Below, piece after piece: positions 10,591 through 20,960 of a stretch of DNA of 64,000 nt. Made by a program: the position numbers and the translations under genes. Below the pieces are notes generated by a model. The model had not been told where the DNA came from and did not search any database. It saw only the letters and a program-made list of their open reading frames with translations. Position 1 is the stretch's first letter. Every line of letters starts with the position of its first letter. Source of the stretch: Sclerodactyla briareus (taxonomy: Eukaryota; Echinodermata; Holothuroidea; Dendrochirotida; Sclerodactylidae); contig JAODTK010005836.1 in NCBI GenBank assembly GCA_026419785.1, positions 434,001 to 498,000 on the forward strand. Reading direction: 5' to 3'.

Positions 10591-13070
10591 CATTAAAGTA
10601 ATGTGTAAAGAGCATTGCCTATTCCATGTATATGGTGAAGGATTCGCAAGCTGACAATAGTGCATATCCAGTCCTGCACTTACTGGGCCTTTGAATATGG
10701 TTCAGATCCTCTGCTGCGCAGTACACCATGAACTGATCATGCTCTGGAATATGTCTTAGTGAGCAGTGACTCTCCTGAGTTATTGTTGCGCCAGTTATCG
10801 CACACGTTTCTGTATGATTCGAATAACTGGGTCAAAATCATTGGCGGAATTACGCAAAGACCTCAAAGTGACACCCAATACTAGTAATTAGAATGTCGGT
10901 TGAACAGATAAACGTTTGGGTTCCATCCCCGTCCACATAATTGTTTTGGGGGTGAAAAAGCATCCTCTATTCGCCTCGTTAATATAGATACTCCTGGTGT
11001 TATTTCAAAGGAGGATTGGACGCTGAGACTCTGACATGCTAAAACGCAACCCCAACCCTCGGAGGAGGCCGGTACTATTCTGTTGTAAAATATGGCCATC
11101 AATTGCCAGATGAAAACTAAACAGGAAGCACTAACTATTGATTTCTTTCATTCAACTGGCAGCCAAAAAGTGGCGTGAAATTTTCTGCCCCCAATCGGTG
11201 TAATCTCCCTTTTTATGCCTAGATGTGTAGTCTGAAACACGGAACGGCAATCACATTGCATTTACGGACCAGATGTGTCAATGTCGGAATGACGTACGAA
11301 TATCTTAATCATTGATTTCTTTCAAACTGGCAGCCAAAAAGTGGCTTGAAATATTTTCTTCCCCCAGTCGGTGTAACTCTCGCTCCCTTTTTATGCCTAG
11401 ATGTGTAGCCTGAAGCACGGAACGGCAACCACATTTCATTTACGACCACAATGTGAAATGTCGGAATGACGTACTAAATATCTTAAGCATAAGTACACCA
11501 TTGGTTGGCGCAGAAACAGCCAAGACCTGTCAGTTCAATCAATCTCAAGATTGCTTGAAATCACGCCGCATTGAAGAAAGTCGCGCGCAGAAAATAGGTT
11601 CTCTGCTTCATATTTGCCTTCGATGCCCATTCTCAATCTGTTCGCAGTAACATTGTAAGCACCAAGTTTTCGTCGGAAGACCGATCAAGATGATACCCAC
11701 TGGTTGCTGACGACTGGTATGCATACATTTTAACTAATGTTCTTGTTCCCAACACGCTCCTGGTGTCCGAACGTCGTCCATTTAGGCTGAGATATTTGAT
11801 ATCGATCCCATATCGATACATCCAAGAAACCAAAAGGCTCTGTGATCACACTGGAACAAGTGGGAAAGTGTATACCAGTTCTTATGGGCAACATATGACA
11901 CTTCCCACAAAGTTCCCCTCTTCTCACGAAAGCATGACTCCACCGTTGACATAAGAGGGTTCTTGGTATTCTTAATACCTTGCTGAAAAGCTAACGCACT
12001 ACCTTTTCAGCTTGATTCAGATCACCATTTTGGACTTGCCCGTGTTTACAAGAATTAACCCAACTTTCACACACTCATCAACAGTCAGAATGAATGACCT
12101 TAACCCAACACAATAGGGCGCATATATATAGGGTACCCAGTCATGAGGAACAAAACATTCCACTTATGCGATCATTAAGTACCCACTATTTTTTTGGTTA
12201 GTTATATGTTTTCGCACAAATATCCTTACTTTCCGATCAAAAATTACTCTCGACCCACGCCAAGAGTACTCCGTTTCCTGCTGCACTCTTGTCCCTATGC
12301 GCACTACGGACGCAGTACGAAGTCGTAGCGCGTAGGGTTTCGAAAATGCTGCGGTCCGTAGGGATTTTCTCTACGGTCTCTCACCGTACGAGGGTTACTA
12401 TCACATAGTATCAGGTACAGTATGCAGCCCCATTGTCCATACTAATATAAGGCTCATACACTACCGTGACTAACAACAAGGCGCCGTGTTTAGGAGTCTG
12501 TACAGCGCTAGAACTGTCCAGGGATGGGGAGCACGGACCTGTTCGTGTTTTTTTTTTCCGTTACGGTATTCACGGGCTTACAGGACCTCTCTCCGAGCTG
12601 TCATGTTGTGTCCGTAATGCCCGTAATGCTTATGACAGGAAGGCTTCTACAAAGGATGCTAGATCTTGACCCCGTTTGACCATGACTTTGACCTGACCCC
12701 CCAGAAACAATAGGGTTCAATATTACTCATCATTAGAAACCTACATACAAATATAAATTGAATCAATTCAAGCCTGGTCGAGGTATCATGTTCACATGCA
12801 AAAATTGGCCGAAGTATCCTGACGTTTTTTATCAATTCTTTACCACATTGACCTTTCTATCTACTCTCCAAACAGGGTTCCCACACTCCCCATTAGAAAC
12901 CTGAACATACTAGCAACCTGGAATTGACGTTGTTATAAGGGTTTTCAGACTTTGCTATCTGTTTGTCACTGAAAAGTCACAATCTCGTGAGAATTTGTTT
13001 TGTGCCTTATTTCAGGTACGGAATAGCACTTCCTAGCTGACGGGTGGCGGCCAATAATTTTCGCATTGAT
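10591..13070 (+). other. non-coding stretch with 174 bp tandem duplication and repeat R (-)
   Basis: No exon recognised. 11137-11310 and 11311-11490 are direct tandem copies (attgatttctttca...gatgtgtag...cggaatgacgtac). About 12660-13010 resembles the dispersed R repeat in inverted orientation (tgacctgacccc, aacaatagggttc). Confidence 0.45.
11137..11490 (+). repeat. two-copy tandem repeat, period about 174 bp
   Basis: Both units begin with attgatttctttca, contain actggcagccaaaaagtggc and tttttatgcctagatgtgtag, and end in cggaatgacgtac...atatcttaa. They differ by scattered substitutions and small indels. Confidence 0.8.
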
Positions 13071-13072
13071 TC

Positions 13073-13218
<146 letters not shown>

Positions 13219-13383
13219 GGACGGTCTGCTGACAGATTCGCGTGAATGGGCCTAATGGCAAGAATCACTTCAAAATAGTGAAAGAATTGTGATCGTATAT
13301 CGCGTGCGTGCAATCTGCGCGCAAAAACAAAACTATCCCGTTTGGTTGGCTATATCTACTGTCAACTTTCTCTTCTTTCACGA

Positions 13384-13444
13384 CCATTCCTTCTACGACA
13401 CCGTGGCCACTACCATTCCAGACACCACAACCGACACCCCATCT
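13384..13444 (+). pseudogene. Thr-rich linker exon L5 (decayed)
   Basis: Seen: TTIPSTTP followed, after a slip, by ATTIPDTTTDTPSE. It aligns with the exon at 15747, but the acceptor ag and donor gg/gt are each missing bases (cgaccattcc for cgaccagtgcattc, catctgagtatag for ctatggtgagtatag). Inference: a non-functional or mis-sequenced spacer copy. Confidence 0.45.
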
Positions 13445-14734
13445 GAGTATAGTAGGTTGGGATTGTGTTATACCCGTCTGCTCACAAAGTATTATATCTT
13501 ATCCTGCCAACATAGTACCCGTTGGTGTAAATGCCCCCTAGCTGCCGCACGGGGTATACACGTTGGCCTACACTCTGACAGGTTTATGGTTTAATTTCTA
13601 ATGATTCTCCTCACTACGTATATAATGAGAAAAGAAAAATCTGCCTTATTCCTGCCAGGTTTGGGCGGCATGGTTTCCTCATATTTATTAGGGAAGCTGG
13701 TGAGCCATGATTTGATGGAGAGAGGAAAAAAAAACAGGTTCATTCACCTGGCAAGTGGTTTCTTGTGTGCTACTCGTCGTCGTCGACCCACTTCCGCACG
13801 TATTTGGCCTCGTTCTTCAGCTTCAATTTACCTGGGAGTTTTCCTATTACTTGAGGAAGTCATGATTGAAATATTCAGTCACAACGCCGTGTGTGAATAA
13901 TCATGTGTGTATGTTACGATTTGCTTCCAAACAACGATAATCAGAAATGAGCCACCCACTTGGTACAATGTGATCGCCATGATGTGTACAGGATTGTGTG
14001 AGTGCAGCAAACAGTATTGACAGTATGACGATAGATACGAATCCTTTATTGTTTTTGACACTGAGGCAAGAACTCGAATAGGATAGCTAATATTCCAGCT
14101 TATAAACACGACACCCCGACTAGGTCCAGGTGAATCACAATGACACGTGGTCTAATGAGCTTCTGAACCATATCATACTTGGGTCATGTCGAAGGTCATC
14201 TGTCGTCGACAGAGGTTTGTTCAGGATACTTGGTCCGATTAGGTGTGAACCTGCTGTGCAACTTTCGTATGGGGAGGGCAAAAACCTGATTGTTTTGGCG
14301 TGAACTGGGCTCGTCTGTTGTGAGAACTGGGTTCACGAACCGCTCGTCTCGCCTTTTTCGTAAGTTTTTTTTTTTTTTTGGAGGGGGGGCACTATGTTTC
14401 AGCCAACTCAATCTCAGAGGTCGAAAGATATCCAATTGCCAGTTAGCAGATACTAACAGCAAGACCTAAAAACATATAGAGGTGGACATAGTTTGCCAGT
14501 CATGAGTGTTTACCTACAAGTGCCACTAATCAGTAATCAGTCCGTATTTCAAATTCATACTCTCAATTGATTTGAGGTCAGGTCAAATATCAGGTCACAG
14601 CCCGAGAATCTCGTAAACAAATGTCCCGGATGCTTGGTCCGAGCACGTTTGAGAGCCAATAACCCGGCATCTCGCCCCGAGCCGACCTGCTGTGAATGTC
14701 AGAAGACGTGGCCAGTGCTGCCTGAACAGCGGTT
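13445..14734 (+). other. intron with repeat R (+)
   Basis: 13770-13915 aligns with the two tandem units at 16088-16682 (tatttggcctcgttcttcagct, acttgaggaag). About 14110-14600 is a copy of the R repeat with gtcatgtcgaaggtcatctg and gaggtcaggtcaaa. No exon recognised. Confidence 0.45.
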
Positions 14735-14894
14735 TCCTTCCCCTTTTGCTCCATTCTCTTTTGCTGAGCGCCCAGCGAGAAGACACAGGTACTATTTTTT
14801 TTTAGTCTTTGGTATGACCCGACCAGGATTCGAAGCCGCAGATCCAGAGTGACGGCCGCTGTTCCCTGAACATTTATTCCGCTGGGCCAGGGCG
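14735..14894 (-). mobile_element. tRNA-derived SINE, family B (partial)
   Basis: Read on the minus strand: TGGCCCAGCGGAA (box A-like), GGCTTCGAATCC (box B) and TGGTCGGGTCATACC, then a body with tctcgctgggcgc that matches the copies at 10378 and 18368. It ends about 40 bp before the acceptor of the EGF exon at 14932. Confidence 0.6.
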
Positions 14895-14931
14895 TTTTTT
14901 CAGCCAGTTTCAATTATTGTTCTTCAAACAG

Positions 14932-15061
14932 CTGATATTGGTGTGACTATGAACCGTGTCAAAATGGTGGCACCTGTGAGGAGAACGGATACGGGGATGC
15001 AATTTGTCTCTGCCCGCCTGGTCAGTGGAGATTGTGTGACATGTCAATATTATCATACTAA
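14932..15061 (+). CDS. EGF-like domain exon E7, possibly terminal
   Basis: Seen: acceptor attgttcttcaaacag. One base is missing near the start relative to the exon at 7442. Then an open frame CDYEPCQNGGTCEENGYG continues to ICLCPPGQWRLCD. All six cysteines are present, but the usual PGFSG is PGQWR (one residue shorter). No donor follows. The frame runs on as MSILSY to a TAA at 15059-15061. Inference: either the donor was destroyed or this copy acts as an alternative terminal exon. The linker exon at 15747 lies further downstream. Confidence 0.6.
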
Positions 15062-15746
15062 ATTATTATTTCGGCTACCGCCTGGACTAAATCATCACAC
15101 GCAGGCACCATAACAGACGTTACCAAATAATGTTCTTGTAGTTCACGCGTTGAGTGCCTAGACAACGACATTATTTTAATGGTACCAAATATTGATATAA
15201 ATCAATAACAGTTACTTTTCGTACTAAGTACTAGTGAAAATCGAGGAACAGAATGCATTCTCCTTGAATGTTTTCATAATTTTGTTTGCTCTTCCCATCC
15301 CTAATCGGTTTGTGTGTAATTAAATATCAAAGGCCTATCAGCAAAAAGTCAGGACAAAATTACATTGGTTGAGATTATAGGTGTTATGGTTCCAGGGCCC
15401 ACCAAGAGATGTGACTCATTTTCATGGCTCGAGTTTTATCCTTTCTGTACCAGAATGACAGCACTTCATATCAAGAATACCAACTTTAGGTTGACGAACC
15501 ATCAGTATTTGGAGTTGAAATCATAGTAGTGCAGGTAGTTGGGGTGGGTCAACTAGCCGTCTATATCTGTGTCCATACAGATCAAAGGAGTTTCAAATGG
15601 TTAATGACAAAAATCAGTCCGGAGAAGGGGGAAACTATTGTGATCTTCTACCACGCGTAAAAAGAAAGTAATAAAAAAAAAATAATAAGAAGCTGGACCT
15701 AACATTGTAGTGTGATCTTTTATCTCCTTCATTTTGTTACGACCAG

Positions 15747-15809
15747 TGCATTCGACGACTCCGTTGCCAACTACCATTCCATCCACAATACCGACCTCGA
15801 CACCCTATG
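15747..15809 (+). CDS. Pro/Thr-rich linker exon L6 (intact)
   Basis: Seen: acceptor attttgttacgaccag and donor GTGAGT enclose 63 bp, open in phase 1-1: HSTTPLPTTIPSTIPTSTPY, then a split Gly codon. Every second or third residue is Ser, Thr or Pro. This is the clearest short spacer exon. It follows the EGF exon at 14932. Family knowledge: such Pro/Thr-rich spacers between EGF modules are commonly O-glycosylated and keep the modules extended. The function here is inferred from composition only. Confidence 0.7.
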
Positions 15810-17345
15810 GTGAGTATAGAGAGGTTTTGGGAATTTTGATATACGACGAATGCTCACGAAGTATTTTACTTATCCTGTCAACCTAGTGCCACTGAACACG
15901 CCCCCAGCTGCAACGTTCGGGTGGGTCTATGGTATAAATCAGCCGAGGCTGATACAGGTTGGGCTAATAAGTAGAAGCGCTGTGTAGCTTGATATAGGGT
16001 TGCGAAGTAGACGTTATACATTTTTATCGCGACGACATAACTCATGAAAAACAACCCTCAAGGCAGGATAGGCCTGATAAGAAAGAAAGGTGTTCTACAC
16101 TCTTAGGAATGAAAGTGGAAAAATATACGTGAATGACTAAAACAGTGGCAGTAGCGATAGCCTGACTCAGATATAGTCCAGGCTAAATTTCCGTCTGCCG
16201 TGGTGTGCCTCTTGCCCGCTTCATGGTATTTGGTCTCGTATTTCAGCTCAATCGCATTAGTTTATCTTACTACTTGAGAAGTTTCGGAGGAATATATACA
16301 GTTATGACAGTGTGGTGTGAGTGACTGTGTGTGTATGTGACGAAACGAGCTAATATACTTGACTGATCTGTGTTCCCAAGGTTTGCTACAATATTAGGAA
16401 TGATAGTGAAAAATATGTAGTGAATACAATAAAACAATGGCAGTAGCAATATCTTACTAAGATGATTTCCCCGGCAAAAATATTTTCTCGTCTGCTGTTG
16501 TGTCGCATCTTGCCACGACACTGGTATTTGGTCTCGTATCTCAGCTCCAATCACATTAATTTATCGTACTATTGAAGTCTTCGGAGGAATATATTTAGTT
16601 ATGACAGTGTTGTGTGACTGAAATGTGTGTGTATGCTGACGAACCGATCTCATATACTTGTACATGTGTGTTCCCCATGGTGAGAACATGGTTGACTGAA
16701 TTTGAGGAGAGTCAAAACGTCAAGACTCTCGGGGGTACAGATAGACGAAAAGGAAACGTGGAGGCGGAAAACATGCATTTCATACAGTAAGTTGAAGCTT
16801 ATAACCACGATGACTCGACTAGGTTCCGATCAATCAAGCACATACTTGGTAGTCTCCATGATGTGTACATGAAGCATATCATTGTTAGAGACAAGATACT
16901 TGTTGATTAAGTTGGATCAGTTGTCAGCCGCGTGGATTTTTTTTTGGTGATCATGGAATGCTCCCTGATAACTGTGTGTTGAGATCAAATCAAGTGTCCC
17001 AGGAATTGAAAGCCTGAAAATCTCGTAGACCCAGTTATTCCGATTAAATGGAACCGTCAGGTATTTTGGTGTGGTATGCCTCCTTGGGAAAATACAGAAC
17101 CCTATGGTTGTCTGTTGCCCGTCTGTTTTGGTTTTTTTATCGAAAGACCCATCTCATCTATTTCTGAGGTCAAGGGTCATCTGTGACAGTCAAAGGAAAA
17201 AACTTCGCTTTTTGGATTCTGGTTAGAAAAAGTGGAAGCAGTTTGTTATGGTCTATCGCCAATTTCCTTAGAGTCATTTCAATAGCGCTTTGGTATGTAT
17301 CAGTTACCCGGCTATAACGTTCCGATCTCTATTCCTTTATAACAG
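15810..17345 (+). other. intron with about 300 bp tandem duplication and repeat R (+)
   Basis: 16088-16379 and 16393-16682 are direct tandem copies. About 16820-17200 is a copy of repeat R, with AGGTCAaGGGTCA at 17167-17179. 17220-17345 matches the intron just before the exon at 7442 (tttcaatagcgc, cagttacccgg, cgttccgatct). Confidence 0.5.
16088..16682 (+). repeat. two-copy tandem repeat, about 300 bp units
   Basis: Shared landmarks in both units: ggcagtagc, tatttggtctcgtat, cggaggaatatat, agttatgacagtgt and tgtgtgtatg, then a gacgaa block. A third, partial relative is at 13770-13915, so the unit predates the local duplication. Confidence 0.75.
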
Positions 17346-17459
17346 CTGATTATTGTGTGACTTCGTGCCCGTGTGAACATGGTGGAACCTTTGAGAGAAA
17401 TGAGTACGTGAAAGAGTCTGCTTCCTCCCGCCTGGTTTCAAGCGGAGAATATGTGGAAG
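17346..17459 (+). pseudogene. EGF-like exon E8 (cysteines lost)
   Basis: Seen: acceptor cctttataacag, donor GTAATA and exactly 114 bp, the same length as the intact exon at 7442. It reads through in frame, but only TSCPCEHGGT keeps the EGF look. C3 is Phe, and a one-base deletion plus a later insertion turn the C4-C6 region into KESASSRLVSSGEYVEG. As written it cannot form an EGF fold. The compensating indels make it hard to tell base-call error from decay. The upstream intron is homologous to that of E5. Confidence 0.6.
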
Positions 17460-18098
17460 GTAATAACGATGAAGCATATAATTTCAGGAAGGCTCCACTA
17501 CACCTGCAACAGACAAAATCACCGGGTTGGAGCAACTCCATACTCTTTGAGCATATCTTCAGGAGCCAAATTAAACTATTGGACTCTCTTTGTCAGAAAT
17601 CATCAACAAAACCACAACTTGGTGGGCGGGCTCATGAATTACGAATATCTTTCATTTTTCACCCGCTATCAGTCGGCCGTGTTTTGATAAATCCAAGGTG
17701 GAATGGTTTGTCGGGACTCTTCCAAAATATTCAATGGATCTGAGTTGAATTACGCCGCTGAATATTGCTCGAACGCGATGAGTGGAAGACTGCGAAAATT
17801 GCTCCCACACATTTGCCCTTCTTTGGTAGAAACCATACAAATTAATAAATATAATAAATATAACAACAATGTAATCCTGGCCACCAATTTCCTGAAATGT
17901 TTGCCTGGCGGATCTCACTTGACTACAAGTGACACGTATATATGCAATGCTCACTCACTCTTGTTTTCATTTTATCCTAGGAGTACTGTCACTTTTTGTC
18001 GAGATTTAATTGACAAGCTTGTCTCCCTCTTTATTTCCTTTCACACTATGCAACATTCCACTCGTTGCGAACAACGACCCCTATTTGGCATTAACAAG
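17460..18098 (+). other. intron between E8 and L7
   Basis: No recognised exon. A long plus-strand open frame (17703-18191, 162 codons) crosses this stretch, but only its last part (from 18099) looks like coding sequence. Confidence 0.35.
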
Positions 18099-18174
18099 AT
18101 TACCACGCACTCCAATAACCGAACGACCAACTCCAAACTACACACCGATACATCAACATCAGAAATTATAATCG
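18099..18174 (+). CDS. Ser/Thr-rich linker exon L7
   Basis: Seen: open frame ITTHSNNRTTNSK, then TDTSTSEIIIG, with a good donor GTAAGA. The TSEIIIG-type end matches the exons at 449 and 4506, supporting homology. The acceptor is uncertain: the nearest ag (ttaacaag) has a weak pyrimidine tract, and a stronger one (ttttatcctag) lies at 17980. Inference: spacer following the damaged EGF exon at 17346. Confidence 0.45.
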
Positions 18175-18367
18175 GTAAGATCTCTTCCTGAAGAAATGCA
18201 TGTTTTGTGTGTATGTGGTGTGCTTACGTACGTGTGTTGCATGTCTGTTCATGCGTGTTTTTTTCATGGCCCAGCAAGGGTGCAGACCTGCTACTTCACC
18301 TTATTCTCAGCTGCGAATCCTCCACGGTCCACGGAAAAGCAATGCCTCTTGGGCCGTAATACCTTTT

Positions 18368-18545
18368 GTGGGAGGGGGGGTAATCACACGCAGACGGCAA
18401 CTACCCCTTTTGTTTCTGCTCCAATCCCTTTGTGCAAAACGCCCAGCGAGAAGGCAACATGTCCATTTTAAAAGTCTTTGGTATGACCCGACCGGCACCG
18501 AACCTCCAGGGTGGAAGGCCGACGCTCTACCAGTTGTTCCAACTA
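18368..18545 (-). mobile_element. tRNA-derived SINE, family B
   Basis: Minus-strand reading: box A-like TGGTAGAGCG and box B-like GGTTCGG, then cggtcgggtcatacc, a body with ccttctcgctgggcg and gttgccgtctgcgtgtgat, and a G/C homopolymer end. The body matches the plus-strand copy at 10378-10590 in order and spacing. Confidence 0.62.
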
Positions 18546-19734
18546 CTCGGTATGTGTGCGTGTGTGCGCCTGTGTGTTGTTGCGTGTTTGTGTGTTAATA
18601 CATGCGTGTGTGTGAAACGCAAGCATGTGAAAGGCACTGCGAACATTAGCTTAGTTTTGGGTGTATGGGGGGGGGGTACGACCATCTCCGCAATTAACAG
18701 ATTGTTTTGGTAGGTTTACCCTCTTCTCATTGATAATTCGGTTGGAGTGCATTGGCACGTGGCGCCTGTACTAAAAAAGCAGGACCTGCTGTCCTACACA
18801 ATAATTCCGTATAGTTCCTTGCCAAAAGCATGTGTTCATGTCATATAGTGTATGTATGTGTGATGTGTTACGTTGGCGAAAAATAATTGGTCAACGCATA
18901 AATAAGAGTACTTTACCTAAGAATTCAAGATCCATTATTCGGTATTTTGTCACTCAAGGTCAACAGAAGTCTATTGTCGGAAAACCTTGTAAACAACAAG
19001 AAAATATAAATAACCTCTCCATGAGATTGTGTCGAGGGTTTGTCAGCATGTATTTTTGTCATAAGTGATCACTACTGTGGTCATATTGAAGGTCTCCCGA
19101 GGTCAAAAGAGGTCAGATAAGTCCAAATTGCTTGGTCCGATCAGGGATAATTCGGTATACCCCTCATGGAGAGAAAGAACACTATGGTTTTGGATGTGGA
19201 ATGGGGGTTTTCCTCAGTGAAGTAAATCGGAAATTGTGGAAATTTGATATTTTTGGGAAATTTTAGCTTGCGATCACGATAACTGGACCTCACCTGGATG
19301 AATCAACTCCCATTGGTTCCCCATAATGTGTACATGAGATCTATTGTCTGGGGTCAAGCCAAGATCATCTAAGGTCTACATATGGCAAAGTCTGAAAACC
19401 TCGTATCACTATAAGTAAAAAATGCCTAGTCCGATCATGAGGAAATCTGCTATGCAGCTCTATTGTGGAGAGTAACAAGAACCCAATTTTTTCAGTGTGG
19501 GGCGTGGGGCATTTGGAGGAAAGAAATGGGAAATTGTCAAAAAGTTGATATTCCAACCAATTTTGGCTTGTGGACGTGATACCTTGACCCCACCCCAGGA
19601 TGGAATCAGCTTCAACTTAGTATGTGAGTACATGAACCCTATTATTCTGTGGTCAGGGCCAATGTCATCTGAGGTCATTGAACCTCAACGCAGTCAATGA
19701 TCACCACCACGCGGTTTGGCTTTCTGATTGCTCA
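18546..19734 (+). other. intron with two R-like blocks
   Basis: No exon. 19060-19700 contains two successive R-repeat blocks (tcctgaggtca-type half sites, gataactggacctcacctggatgaatc, then a second gataccttgaccccacc). A DR4-spaced AGGTCA pair is at 19100-19115. Confidence 0.5.
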
Positions 19735-19737
19735 TTA

Positions 19738-19763
19738 GCTCAACCAGCTATGGCTGGTTGAGC
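19738..19763. repeat. perfect terminal hairpin of element X
   Basis: GCTCAACCAGC, loop TATG, GCTGGTTGAGC: an 11 bp stem without mismatch. The equivalent site in the inverted copy (about 62355-62386) is degenerate. Confidence 0.9.
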
Positions 19764-19779
19764 ATTGGAATCTGCATGT

Positions 19780-19862
19780 CCATCTATCTATCTATCTATC
19801 CTATCTATCTATCTATCTATCAATCTATCTATCTATCCTATCTATCTATCTTCTATCTATCG
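19780..19862 (+). repeat. (CTAT)n microsatellite in element X
   Basis: Interrupted CTAT/CTATC repeat right after the terminal hairpin. The inverted copy has a matching GATA tract at about 62260-62337. Confidence 0.95.
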
Positions 19863-20080
19863 ATCCATTTGTTAAATATTGCCTTTTTTTGCTCTCAAAC
19901 ATTAATTCCTGCTATGGAATGTCGACCGAACTTGGAACCATTGTTCATTACATATGGGGAACAATGTTCGCCTTGTGAAGGTCAAGGTCGCAAAAGCCAT
20001 TAAGAGGCATATAGCCAAATGTGTAAATTTTCAAAATGTATCTCCTCCTACGTATTTTTGTGTACGTGCTGATGTGTCAT

Positions 20081-20960
20081 CATAATGATGGGTCTTACAA
20101 CCGTACCTTCGGGGTGTTCGGGAATATTTGGTCCAAGGCCCCACCCGGGCCCAAGGGCCCCTTTTATGAAATTTCACACAATAAGTACTTGGAATGCTTT
20201 CCTTCCACAAAATCCCTTTGATGTTCTCAATAAGTTAAACTAATGGTCCTTGGGTAGAGGGCATTGGGGGGTGTTCAGTAATTTGGGCTCATGGCCCAGT
20301 TTGGGCCCTAGGGCCCATTATAGAATACCCTGAATCTTGTATCTCCTCAAAATTTTGTTGCACAGTGGCTGATGTTCAGGCCATGATGGTGGTCAATAGC
20401 CATATACTTAGGGTGGATCAGGGAGTTGGGTCCCAATGCCCAGTGTTGGTGCCCTGGGGCCCAACAGGTGGAATTTTGCAAAATGCTTCACCTCTTTAAG
20501 TTTTTATTGCCCATTGCTGACATTAGTCATAATGATGGTCTGACAAGCGTACCTTGGGGTTTTCAGAGGATTTTTGGTCCAGGTCCCACTTGGACCCGTT
20601 GGCCCATTTCATAAATTCCACACAAGGTACTTTGACATGGCATTTTCCTTTCCTCTCCCACGTTACAGTAACAGAAAGTTACATGTAAATGTCCTTGGGT
20701 AGAGGGCTATGGGGTGGTTTGGGAATTTTTGGGTCGCAGGCCTATTTTGGCCCAGGGCCCCTAATGCTGGTCCAATAGTTTGTACCTGGCAGGGTGCCCA
20801 AGGATTTGGACCAAGCCGAGTGTATGCCCTGGTTTACATCATGTGAATTATGCAAAAATGCTTCTCCTCTTATGAATGTTTATGCTCATTGCCTGAATAC
20901 TGTTGTAAAACAGATGTTCTTTGTGCATTTTTAGGGATTTTTCCCATGACTTTGCGGCGA
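20081..20960 (+). repeat. degenerate tandem modules in element X, about 447 bp spacing
   Basis: cataatgatgg(g)tct followed by accgtacctt/gcgtacctt recurs at 20081 and 20528. ccttgggtagagggc recurs at about 20250 and 20693. gcaaaatgcttc..cctctt recurs several times. Modules contain repeated GGGCCC/GGCCC blocks. Confidence 0.6.

Noticed and set aside
17703-18098. First part of a 162-codon + frame as a gene
   Set aside because: No domain and no start context. Only the last 25 codons (linker exon L7) show coding character.
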